Positions 52,509 through 60,603 of a stretch of 64,000 nt of DNA are shown piece after piece; within the stretch, counting starts at the first letter, position 1, and each line of letters starts with the position of its first letter. The notes under the pieces are model-generated. The model made no database searches, was not told where the DNA came from, and worked only from the letters and a program-made list of their open reading frames with translations. This stretch comes from Fodinibius roseus. Its GTDB lineage: Bacteria > Bacteroidota > Rhodothermia > Balneolales > Balneolaceae. The stretch lies in NCBI RefSeq assembly GCF_900129315.1, contig NZ_FQUS01000001.1, positions 124,001-188,000 of the forward strand, written 5' to 3'. A program made the translations under genes and the position numbers.

Positions 52509-53183
52509 ATGTTTGCAGATCCTGAAGAACGATCAAAAGTAAAAATATGTGGCATTACCAGCCTGGAGGATGCCCGCTTTGTCTCGGGCGCGCTGGCCGA
52601 TTATCTGGGGTTTATCTTTTATGAAGGCAGTCCGCGTCATATTACACCGGCCAAAGCGGGGGCGATTATCAAATGGGTAGAGGGACCGAAATGTGTGGGA
52701 GTCTTTGTAAATCAGCCGCTGGATGATGTCAATATGATTGCCCGGCAAACAGGGATCGACTATGTGCAGCTGCATGGCAGGGAAAACCCGGATTACTGTC
52801 ACCTGGTGGATAAGCCGGTCATCAAGGCGATCCATATCCGTGAAAATGACCGTCAGGGGGATATTGAATCGCGTATCGGGCCGTACCTTGACCGGGTGGA
52901 TTTTCTGCTGTTCGATACCAAGATCGAAGGGCAGTGGGGCGGGACGGGAGAAGTATTTGACTGGAGCCTGCTCGACAGGGTCACGCAACAGGTGCCTTTT
53001 TTCCTGTCCGGGGGACTCCATCCGGGGAATGTCCGGCAGGCGTGCAAACGGGTACATCCCTACGGGGTTGATCTTGCCAGCGGTGTGGAGAGCGAGCCGG
53101 GTATCAAGGATTTTGATAAGGTTGAAACCTTTATGGATGAGATGCGAGCCATTTGGGAACAGCAGGAGATGGGCGACTTGTAA
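52509..53183 (+). CDS. trpF: Phosphoribosylanthranilate isomerase
   Basis: 224 residues. KVKICGITSLEDAR (about 9-22) contains the catalytic Cys, LGFIFYEGSPRHITP follows, VQLHGRE sits mid-protein, LLFDTKIEGQWGGTGEVFDW has the catalytic Asp, and FLSGGLHPGNV is the phosphate loop. It performs the Amadori rearrangement before TrpC. Confidence 0.96.
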   Translation: MFADPEERSKVKICGITSLEDARFVSGALADYLGFIFYEGSPRHITPAKAGAIIKWVEGPKCVGVFVNQPLDDVNMIARQTGIDYVQLHGRENPDYCHLVDKPVIKAIHIRENDRQGDIESRIGPYLDRVDFLLFDTKIEGQWGGTGEVFDWSLLDRVTQQVPFFLSGGLHPGNVRQACKRVHPYGVDLASGVESEPGIKDFDKVETFMDEMRAIWEQQEMGDL

Positions 53184-53228
53184 GGCGATAAACCGGTAAC
53201 TGGAAACCAAAAAGGAAGGTTTTAAAGC

Positions 53229-54419
53229 ATGACATACAATTTACCAACAAAGAAAGGGTATTTCGGGAGTTTCGGCGGGAAATTTGTCCCTGAAATTTTA
53301 ATCCCGGTACTGGAGGAGCTGGAAAAGGCCTATGATTCGGCCTGGAAGGATGAAGCGTTTCGAAATGATTATCTTGATCTGTTAGACGATTACGTGGGAC
53401 GTCCCACCAAGCTAACCCATGCCAACCGGTTGAGCGAGTATTACGGAAAAGCTAAAATCTATCTGAAACGGGAAGATCTCTGTCACACCGGAGCCCACAA
53501 AATCAACAATGCGATCGGTCAGATATTGCTGGCCCGGCGAATGGGCAAGCAGCGTATCATCGCAGAGACCGGAGCGGGACAACATGGCGTGGCTACGGCC
53601 ACAGCCTGTGCCAAGTTCGGTGTGGACTGCATCGTGTATATGGGCACCGAGGATATGGAGCGGCAGAAATTGAATGTAGAGCGCATGCAGCTGCTGGGCG
53701 CGGAAGTACGTCCGGTGGAAAGTGGTTCCAAAACGCTGAAAGATGCCACCAACGAGGCGATAAGAGATTGGGTTACGAATGTAGAAGATACGTTTTATAT
53801 CATCGGATCGGCCGTGGGTCCGCATCCCTATCCCATGATGGTGCGCAATTTTCAGCGTATTATCGGCGATGAGACCCGGAGACAACTTATGGAAGCTGAA
53901 GGGGAGGGAACGCTGCCTGATTACCTGTTGGCCTGTGTGGGCGGGGGATCCAACGCAATCGGCATTTTCTATCCCTTTATCGACGATGAATCCGTACGAA
54001 TGTATGGGCTCGAGGCGGCCGGGCTGGGAGCCGATACCGACCAGACTGCGGCTACACTGACCATCGGCCGGCCGGGGGTGCTGCATGGGTCGCTAAGCTA
54101 CCTGCTGCATAACAAGGAGGGCCAGATCCAGCTGGCTCATTCCATTAGTGCGGGACTCGATTACCCGGGTATAGGACCGGAGCACGCTTATTTACAGGAT
54201 TCCGCCCGCGTAACCTACGCTCCCATTACCGATGAACAGGCCATGGAGGGGGTCAAACTGCTCTCTGAACTGGAAGGAATCATACCGGCCCTTGAAACCG
54301 CTCACGCCATTGCTTATCTGGAAGAGCTGATGCCCCGGACCAGAGAAGGGGAAATAGTCGTGCTCAATTGCTCCGGACGCGGGGATAAGGATATGGGCAC
54401 GATTTCTGAGTATATATAA
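53229..54419 (+). CDS. trpB: Tryptophan synthase beta chain
   Basis: 396 residues, the standard TrpB1 length. [13 protein letters not shown] (about 82-94) carries the PLP Lys, [12 protein letters not shown] the loop after it, [12 protein letters not shown] the phosphate-binding Gly run and NCSGRGDKD the C-terminal serine that contacts PLP. It condenses indole with serine. Its upstream spacing includes AAGGAAGG as a Shine-Dalgarno. Confidence 0.98.
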   Translation: MTYNLPTKKGYFGSFGGKFVPEILIPVLEELEKAYDSAWKDEAFRNDYLDLLDDYVGRPTKLTHANRLSEYYGKAKIYLKREDLCHTGAHKINNAIGQILLARRMGKQRIIAETGAGQHGVATATACAKFGVDCIVYMGTEDMERQKLNVERMQLLGAEVRPVESGSKTLKDATNEAIRDWVTNVEDTFYIIGSAVGPHPYPMMVRNFQRIIGDETRRQLMEAEGEGTLPDYLLACVGGGSNAIGIFYPFIDDESVRMYGLEAAGLGADTDQTAATLTIGRPGVLHGSLSYLLHNKEGQIQLAHSISAGLDYPGIGPEHAYLQDSARVTYAPITDEQAMEGVKLLSELEGIIPALETAHAIAYLEELMPRTREGEIVVLNCSGRGDKDMGTISEYI

Positions 54420-54544
54420 GTAAGTGTACCTGTAAAACGGTTTTCAAGGGGTGATTTGATCCGGGAGATGCCGGTGCGACGGGGGGGGGACCTCTGCATT
54501 CCTGTCATCCAGGCTGATTACTTGAAATTGTTCACTTGTTAAAA

Positions 54545-54569
54545 ATACCATCCCGGATTTGGATGGTAT
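54545..54569. repeat. Perfect 9-bp inverted repeat between trpB and trpA
   Basis: ATACCATCC (54545-54553) and GGATGGTAT (54561-54569) flank a 7-nt loop. On the plus strand an A-run, not a T-run, follows, so it is not a forward terminator; read on the minus strand the stem is followed by five T residues. It could protect or process the trp mRNA just before trpA. A run of nine G residues lies at 54481-54489. Confidence 0.6.
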
Positions 54570-54589
54570 CCAAAAAAAATGTCAAATAA

Positions 54590-55408
54590 ATGGTTAAAAA
54601 GAATACACAGCAAAATCGTATAAACCGGCTTTTTAAACAGCATGCGGATTCACCAGAAAAAATAATGAGCCTCTTCCTGACGGCCGGTTATCCCGACCCG
54701 GAATCTACCGTTGACCTTATCCTGGGGTTTGAAGAGCACGGGACCGACCTGGTCGAGCTGGGGATGCCTTTCAGTGATCCGCTGGCTGACGGACCTACGA
54801 TCCAGTATTCCAGCAATGTGGCCATCGAGCAGGGGATCACCATGTCCAAAATATTCACTATGGTACGACAGGTGCGGGAGCGGTCCGACATTCCCATCAT
54901 TTTAATGGGATATATCAATCCCGTGTTGCGGTTCGGAATCGATGCCTTTTGTGAGGAAGCGGCCGCTGCGGGAGTCGACGGCCTTATTATCCCGGATATT
55001 CCCCTTGAGGAGTCGGGGATCATGGCTGACAAGGCAGCGGAACAGGGCCTTCCCCTGGTTTACCTGGTAGCTCCCAATACCCCGGATGAGCGCATGCGTA
55101 AAATTGATGCGCTTTCAGAGGGTTTTGTATATTGTGTGTCCGTAACCGGGGTAACCGGCGCCCGCGAGGGAGAGGAAGTGGCCCAATCGGTACAGCGGTT
55201 TATTGACCGGGTCAAGCAGAATGTAACCCGTAATCCAAAAATGGTCGGTTTCGGTATCAAATCGCATGAAGATGCCCGGCGAATTGCGGCAGATATGGAT
55301 GGTTTTATCGTCGGCAGCGCACTTATCGATACCATCAGAGAGTCGTATCCCCGGGAGGGATGGAAGGATGAGGTATTTGCTTTTGTTCATTCGTTAAAGT
55401 ATGGTTAG
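54590..55408 (+). CDS. trpA: Tryptophan synthase alpha chain
   Basis: 272 residues. LFLTAGYPDPESTVDLI near residue 28, LVELGMPFSDPLADGPTIQ (about 51-69) with the catalytic Glu and Asp region, DGLIIPDIPLEES and VSVTGVTGAR are the family motifs, with GFGIKSHEDARR as the phosphate loop. It cleaves indole-3-glycerol phosphate and passes indole to TrpB. It comes 170 bp after trpB, a wider gap than elsewhere in the operon. Confidence 0.97.
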   Translation: MVKKNTQQNRINRLFKQHADSPEKIMSLFLTAGYPDPESTVDLILGFEEHGTDLVELGMPFSDPLADGPTIQYSSNVAIEQGITMSKIFTMVRQVRERSDIPIILMGYINPVLRFGIDAFCEEAAAAGVDGLIIPDIPLEESGIMADKAAEQGLPLVYLVAPNTPDERMRKIDALSEGFVYCVSVTGVTGAREGEEVAQSVQRFIDRVKQNVTRNPKMVGFGIKSHEDARRIAADMDGFIVGSALIDTIRESYPREGWKDEVFAFVHSLKYG

Positions 55409-55435
55409 TCTTAAATTCAAACAGATCGAACAGCT

Positions 55436-56551
55436 ATGAAAGTATTGTTAAAAATAACGGTTTTGCTCATTATTACAGCCGCCTGGATGGGTTGTGAAGG
55501 TGATTACCGGCAGGAGGCGAGAGGGAGTTACGGCGAAGTCGTGGTCGTTATGGATTCCACCCGGTGGGAGAGTCAAACTGCTCAGGCGATCCGCCAGACC
55601 TACGGCCGGCATATCCTGACCCTTCCCTCCGGACAATCCCTGTACGACCTGCGGTTCCGGGATTTCAACAATGACGACCAGCTGGCCCAGCTCAAGCGAA
55701 ACAAAAACCTGATTATAGCCGCGCCCATCGACGATTCCACCAACACGGCGCGGTGGATCCGGGCCCTGCTGAGCGACGAGGTGGAGGCGCAGGTGCGCAA
55801 TGGCAAATCGTTTGCCTTTCCGATGCAGAACCAGTGGTACAAGAATCAGTGGACGATGATCCTGTCAGCCCCCGGCGATTCGGCCCTGGCCGAGCAGATC
55901 CGTAACTCCGAACAGACGCTGACGGGTAACCTGCTCCGCCGGGAGTTCGCGCGCTGGAAGGAGGAGATCTACGGGCAGGGCGAGCAGGTGGCCCTGTCCG
56001 ACAGCCTGTGGTCCGGCCACGGCTGGAAGATCCGCATCCAGCACGACTGGCAGCTGAACATTGATACCACCTACAGCGAGGGCGGGGAGCGGCAGCACTT
56101 TCTGACCATGCGCCGGCCGCTGCCCGAAAACGACCGCTGGTTTTGGGCCTGGTGGAAAAATGACGTGGAGGATATTTCGTATCTCGATGACGAGTGGATC
56201 AATGCCAAACGTGATTCGCTGACCCGGCAGTGGATCCGGGGGACCCGCGACAGCTCCTATGTGACCACCGAATACGGGCGGCCCGTGGAGACCGAATCGT
56301 TCCGGATGAACGGCTACCTGGCCTATGAGACGCTGGGGACCTGGCGGATGACACATGATGCGATGGGGGGACCGTTTGCGAACCTGACGGTCTACGACGA
56401 GCAGAACGACCGGCTGTTTTTGCTGGAGTTCGGGCAGTTCGCCCCCAAGTACAACAAGCGGCGGTTCGTGCGGCAGTTCCGGACCATGCTGCGCACCTTT
56501 ACCGCCGATTCAACCTGGCAGAGCGGTTCAGGTGACGGGGGACAACATTGA
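55436..56551 (+). CDS. DUF4837 family lipoprotein
   Basis: 371 residues. A signal peptide with a lipobox-like end (LIITAAWMGC, Cys20) predicts a lipoprotein. YGEVVVVMDSTRWES starts the DUF4837 domain, with RNKNLIIAAPID, NQWTMILSA and a C-terminal NGYLAYETLGTWRMTHDAMGGPF. The function of the family, known from Bacteroidota-type genomes, is unknown. It follows trpA by 27 bp and may ride on the trp transcript. From about 55640 the codons become distinctly GC-rich compared with the neighbours. Confidence 0.8.
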   Translation: MKVLLKITVLLIITAAWMGCEGDYRQEARGSYGEVVVVMDSTRWESQTAQAIRQTYGRHILTLPSGQSLYDLRFRDFNNDDQLAQLKRNKNLIIAAPIDDSTNTARWIRALLSDEVEAQVRNGKSFAFPMQNQWYKNQWTMILSAPGDSALAEQIRNSEQTLTGNLLRREFARWKEEIYGQGEQVALSDSLWSGHGWKIRIQHDWQLNIDTTYSEGGERQHFLTMRRPLPENDRWFWAWWKNDVEDISYLDDEWINAKRDSLTRQWIRGTRDSSYVTTEYGRPVETESFRMNGYLAYETLGTWRMTHDAMGGPFANLTVYDEQNDRLFLLEFGQFAPKYNKRRFVRQFRTMLRTFTADSTWQSGSGDGGQH

Positions 56552-56621
56552 GTCGGAGAAGTCCGGGCTGCCTATAAAGCAGGTACTGCGTTGCATATTA
56601 AAGATTGAGAATTGGCGGGGA

Positions 56622-58790
56622 TTACAGTCCGGGCACGTACTTATTAAGGGGATCCTGGTAATATTCCAGCGGATGGTCGGGTTCGGGATAGGCGTCGGGG
56701 ATCGGTCGTCCCGAAAATTGCTGAAAATACAGCACGCAGGCATCCCGCCAGAAGGCGGCTTCCTTTTCCTGTATCTCCAGAAGTCTGGCTACATGCGTGT
56801 ATCGCTGCTCATCAATATAGCCCTCCACGGATTCCCAGGTGTCTTGCATCCGGCGGATCGAATCAACGCCGCTGTAGTAATGGTGAACGAGTCCTTCCCA
56901 GAGCGTACGGCCGGAATCCAGCTCGTAATCCCACTCCACATGATGAAACCACAGTAAATACTTTTCCGGAACCTTTTCTATGTCGTTAAATTGCTGTTTA
57001 ACCGGCGGGTGATACTGACTGACCGCATTACTGCCGCTGGTACTGCGGTCAAATCCGATGCCCGAGGAGTCGGCGCGGTGATAATATACCGATGTCCAGT
57101 CAGCACGCCCCTCATCGACCCAGGGACCGGGACCGTAATGGCTCCCGTATCCCATAATGTGATGGAGTCCCAGCGGGGTACGGTAGTCGACCGCAATCTC
57201 TCGTGAGGCGAGCATCATCTCCTTTACCGGCTCGATGAACGCTTCTTTGTTGCTGAATGTCATGGAAATCCACTCTTCGGCAATACGTTCGGAGCCAAGT
57301 TCCGGATTCCAGGCCAGGCGTCCGTATGCGTACCAGTTGGCCTGGGCGAAAGGGTGTCCCGTCCAGTTCCGGTCCGTGCCGATATTAGCCACCCCGGCCA
57401 TCCCTGTCAGCTGCTTGTCGTCCAGGCTTCCGTCGATCACCTTGCGGACATAGGACCCCTCGCCTTTGGCATAGGTATCGGCATCGAGGACTTCTTCGTA
57501 GAGAGGCGCCTGGTATGTAAGATGAGTGGCGAATCCAAGATACTCCTGGGTAATCTGGAATTCCATCATGAGGGGGGTCTCCGGCATGGCCCCAAAAAGA
57601 GGATGGAAAGGCTCGCGTGGCTGGAAGTCGAGCGGTCCATTTTTAACTTGCACCAACACGTTGTCCCGAAACTCACCGTCCAGCGGAGTAAACTCGTTGT
57701 AGGCCTGTTTTACGCGGTCCTCGGGCTCTTCGTTGGAATAGACAAACGCCCGCCACATGACGACGCCTCCGTGCGGGGACAGGGCCTTTGCAAGCATATT
57801 GGCCCCTTCGGCATGACTCCGGTTATAGTCCTGCGGCCCGGGCTGTCCCTCTGAATTCGCTTTCACCAGAAAACCGCCAAAATCCGGAATACGGCTGTAG
57901 ATTTCATTCGCCTTCTTTTCCCACCACCGCCGCACTTCCGGATCTCGGGGATCCGCTGTCGATAAATTTCCTATTTCGATTGGCGCACTGAACCGGGCGC
58001 TCAGGTATACTTTGATGCCATAGGGGCGAAAAACATCGGCCAGTGCTTTCACTTTTTCGAGGTACCCTTCGGTAAGAATGAGAGCGTCTGAATTTACATT
58101 ATTGAGTACCGTCCCGTTGATGCCCACAGAAGCGTTGGCGCGTGCATAATCGGTATACAGCGGATCCTTATAATCCGGCAGCTGTTCCCATTGCCAGATA
58201 GCACCGCCGGCATAGCCGCGTTCGGCGGTCCCATCAAGGTTGAACCAGTGATTTAGTACTCTCAGCTGAATCTGAGGGGCGCTTTTGATGTCAAGATCCT
58301 GGAGAGATTGCTGTGATTGAAGCAACCTCAGAAAATGAAATGTGCCATACAGAAGACCAATATCACGGCTTGCCGCTATGGCGATATTATTCTGCCTGTC
58401 CCTCGTTATCAGATACCCATCCTCTCCAAGAGAACGGAGCTCACCCTGAAGCTCCATCGATCGGATATGCGGTGAGCTTTCGGGCGTCCCTGCGATAAGG
58501 GTGGGCCCGTTGCCGGGCTCATCAGAAAAAGTGATTTTTTGAGCAAGTAGTCCGGAGATCCCGCGCTGTAATTCTTCTTTAGCCTTTTCGATTCGGGCAG
58601 AACTGCCGGCATAGTGTATTTGGCGAAGTTGGTGGAGGTAGTCTTGTCTGAGATCTTCATCCTGTATTTTATCGTACCGCAGCCATAACCGGTATCCGTC
58701 ATCTGCCGAAGCATCGGGAATGAGATCAAAAAACAGAACAGGGAGGAGGATGAGGAATAACATACATGTTTTGAAGTTAGCGACATTCAT
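56622..58790 (-). CDS. aguA: GH67 alpha-glucuronidase
   Basis: 722 residues with a signal peptide (cleavage near ASA-DD), so exported to the periplasm. The GH67 barrel shows NHWFNLDGTAERGYAGGAIW, then KANSEGQPGPQDY (Glu near 311, the probable acid) and VKNGPLDFQPREPFHPLFG (Asp and Glu near 384-392, the probable base pair). It removes 4-O-methyl-glucuronic acid from the reducing-end-distal side of xylo-oligosaccharides. Its neighbours are a LacI regulator and a SusC/SusD pair, so the locus probably handles glucuronoxylan. Convergent with the DUF4837 gene. Confidence 0.95.
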   Translation of the reverse strand: MNVANFKTCMLFLILLPVLFFDLIPDASADDGYRLWLRYDKIQDEDLRQDYLHQLRQIHYAGSSARIEKAKEELQRGISGLLAQKITFSDEPGNGPTLIAGTPESSPHIRSMELQGELRSLGEDGYLITRDRQNNIAIAASRDIGLLYGTFHFLRLLQSQQSLQDLDIKSAPQIQLRVLNHWFNLDGTAERGYAGGAIWQWEQLPDYKDPLYTDYARANASVGINGTVLNNVNSDALILTEGYLEKVKALADVFRPYGIKVYLSARFSAPIEIGNLSTADPRDPEVRRWWEKKANEIYSRIPDFGGFLVKANSEGQPGPQDYNRSHAEGANMLAKALSPHGGVVMWRAFVYSNEEPEDRVKQAYNEFTPLDGEFRDNVLVQVKNGPLDFQPREPFHPLFGAMPETPLMMEFQITQEYLGFATHLTYQAPLYEEVLDADTYAKGEGSYVRKVIDGSLDDKQLTGMAGVANIGTDRNWTGHPFAQANWYAYGRLAWNPELGSERIAEEWISMTFSNKEAFIEPVKEMMLASREIAVDYRTPLGLHHIMGYGSHYGPGPWVDEGRADWTSVYYHRADSSGIGFDRSTSGSNAVSQYHPPVKQQFNDIEKVPEKYLLWFHHVEWDYELDSGRTLWEGLVHHYYSGVDSIRRMQDTWESVEGYIDEQRYTHVARLLEIQEKEAAFWRDACVLYFQQFSGRPIPDAYPEPDHPLEYYQDPLNKYVPGL

Positions 58791-58813
58791 AACGGTAAAA
58801 CACCTTTATTCAG

Positions 58814-58953
58814 GAGCCTTTGCAAAAACCGTTCTTTTGCCCAATGTCGGCATTATGGGTCGGTTGGAATTCTCAGATTAGGGCGATTTGCTGCGAGGTT
58901 AACCTCCCTGGGGCCTTGACCTTGAACAAAGTTCCCGGTTTTTCAAAAGCTTC
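58814..58953 (+). repeat. MITE-like repeat, copy D (at the lacI-type stop codon)
   Basis: The most diverged copy, about 140 bp: starts GAGCCTTTGCAAAAACCGT, keeps TTTGCCCAAT and the CCTTGAACAAAGTTCC block, and ends CGGTTTTTCAAAAGC. It fills the gap between the LacI-type gene and the GH67 gene and reaches the stop codon of the former. Confidence 0.7.
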
Positions 58954-59998
58954 ATTTAGTTTGTTTGCTTCGTTGTGAAGACGCCCGGATAATAAGCTCT
59001 GAGTTCAGCACAATGGTATTGGTGATTGAAATATGATCATCTCCTTCGAGGTGATTAATCAGATTTTGGGCAACGACCTCGCCTACTCGTTGTCCGTCAT
59101 AATCGACGGTGGTAATTTTGGGTTTTACGAATCTGGAAATCGGGTCGTTGTTGAACCCTGCGATGGCTATATCCCGGGGTACCCGGATACCGTTTTCCTG
59201 CAAGTGAGTCATGCAGCTCACCGCACAAACATCATTGGAGACAAACACAGCATCGGGACGCGGGTCCATCTGCAGTATCTTTTCGGCGGCCTCCTGTCCA
59301 TCCCGTTCCTGCAGATCATTAATAAAAACCAGGTCCTCGGAGAACGAGAGCTCATGGTCCAACAGCGCCTGCCTGTACCCGTTCAGGCGGCCGGAATAAA
59401 CATTTCGCGAGGTATTACCGGTAATATGTACAATCCGGCTGCATCCCTGGTCAATCAGGTGACTTACGGAATCGTAGGCCGCCTGGTAGTTATCGATTAC
59501 AACATTGGTCGAATTCGTCAATTCCGCCACACGGTCAAAAAAAATGAGGGGGGTACCCTGCTCAATAACGGTATCGAAATGGGTCATATCCTCGGTATTA
59601 TACGCAAGGGAAACGATCAGACCGTCCACTCGTTGCTCAAGCATCATTTCAACACTGCCGGCCTCATCGCTGGCGGTCTCGTGCGACTGGCTGATAATAA
59701 TCTTGTAATGGTTTTTATTGGCTACTCTTTCCATACCTGAGATAGCCGAGGACATAAAATGGCTGTTGAGGCGGGGGACAATAACACCGATGATGTTGGT
59801 TTTTTGACGCCTCAGGTTTTGGGCGAAGATATTTGACCGGTATCCCATTTTTTCGGCCTGATTCCGGACCTTCCGAATTGTTTTTTTACTGATAGAGGGG
59901 TGTTCTTTCAGGCTTCGGCTTACGGTGGAGGGGGAGACTTCCAGTGCTTCGGCAATATCGTAAATTGTGACGTCCGGTTTTTTAGATTGATTGGCCAT
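58952..59998 (-). CDS. LacI family transcriptional regulator
   Basis: 348 residues. The N-terminal helix-turn-helix and hinge read VTIYDIAEALEVSPSTVSRSL (10-30) and KMGYRSNIFAQNLRRQ. The periplasmic-binding-like ligand domain runs from about residue 68, with GVIVPRLNSHFMS at its start. It lies between the GH67 gene and the SusC gene and points away from the latter. Two LacI-type operators sit in the gap upstream. The likely effector is a xylose- or glucuronate-containing oligosaccharide, by context. Confidence 0.93.
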   Translation of the reverse strand: MANQSKKPDVTIYDIAEALEVSPSTVSRSLKEHPSISKKTIRKVRNQAEKMGYRSNIFAQNLRRQKTNIIGVIVPRLNSHFMSSAISGMERVANKNHYKIIISQSHETASDEAGSVEMMLEQRVDGLIVSLAYNTEDMTHFDTVIEQGTPLIFFDRVAELTNSTNVVIDNYQAAYDSVSHLIDQGCSRIVHITGNTSRNVYSGRLNGYRQALLDHELSFSEDLVFINDLQERDGQEAAEKILQMDPRPDAVFVSNDVCAVSCMTHLQENGIRVPRDIAIAGFNNDPISRFVKPKITTVDYDGQRVGEVVAQNLINHLEGDDHISITNTIVLNSELIIRASSQRSKQTK

Positions 59999-60089
59999 TT
60001 ATAATGGTAGAATAATTAATTAATGCTAAATGGGAGAAAATAAACAATACCGTCGCGCAGGACAATGTTCCTTAGCGGGAAAACTCTTG

Positions 60090-60229
60090 GAGGGCTTTGC
60101 AAAACCGTCCTTTCGGCCAATCTCTGTATTTTTGGTCATTCAAAATCCTCACATATTCATCATATGCTGCGGTTTTGAACTTGTCAGGGGTTGATATTGA
60201 TCAAATATTCCTGGTTTTGCAAAGCCCTC
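60090..60229 (+). repeat. MITE-like repeat, copy E (reference copy, perfect terminal inverted repeats)
   Basis: 140 bp bounded by perfect 17-bp inverted repeats, GAGGGCTTTGCAAAACC (60090-60106) and GGTTTTGCAAAGCCCTC (60213-60229). The interior has CGGCCAAT, ATCCTCACATATTCATC, GCTGCGGTTTTGAACTTG and GATATTGATCAAATATTCC. No open frame of note and no obvious target duplication. It is the best preserved of the five copies in the window. Confidence 0.88.
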
Positions 60230-60286
60230 TTCTGGTTGTCCCAACAAGAGTTAAAAATGAAAATGTAATATTATTACGCAATAGAT

Positions 60287-60298
60287 GCAACCGATTGT
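60287..60298. promoter_or_regulatory. LacI-type operator, degenerate
   Basis: GCAACCGATTGT has a perfect left half of the GCAACC-GGTTGC palindrome found at 60445 and a right half with two changes. It lies 158 bp upstream of that site, a spacing compatible with looping. Confidence 0.5.
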
Positions 60299-60444
60299 TT
60301 AAATTTATATAAATGCGCGGGTTATGCTTACGGGAAATTAGTAATTTAATATTTTGTAAATAAGTATACAGTATTAATGGAAAATATGAAGGATAATTAA
60401 AATTATTTGCGTAATATTTTGTTCTCAAGTTATAAAAAGTTTAC

Positions 60445-60456
60445 GCAACCGGTTGC
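60445..60456. promoter_or_regulatory. LacI-type operator upstream of the SusC gene
   Basis: GCAACCGGTTGC is a perfect 12-bp palindrome with the central CG typical of LacI-family operators. It lies 147 bp before the SusC start and about 446 bp from the LacI gene start, so it probably controls the susCD pair. Confidence 0.7.
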
Positions 60457-60603
60457 ATTAAAGTGGGGTTTTTTATATTGTTTATTCAAGATTTATTTCA
60501 AAAGGTTCCAGGCAGGCTGGATACTTTGATTTGCTGCAGGCGAGATGCAGTTTACAGGCTCCAGGAAGCCAGTTATATTCAGAATTCAAAAATAAGGAGC
60601 ATT

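Larger units (their letters stand above)
59999..60603. other. Divergent regulatory region between the LacI and SusC genes
   Basis: This gap of about 600 bp holds the intact MITE-like repeat (60090-60229) and the two operator-like sequences at 60287 and 60445. The first possible SusC-frame ATG at 60463 is not used as a start because a better one with AAGGAG lies at 60604. Confidence 0.6.

Noticed and set aside
54545-54569. Forward intrinsic terminator between trpB and trpA
   Set aside because: The stem is followed by A residues on the plus strand, so it does not fit a terminator in the operon direction.
60463-60603. Longer SusC start
   Set aside because: The ATG at 60604 has AAGGAG and a signal-peptide-like start; the extension has two Cys and no export logic, and begins only 7 bp after the operator.
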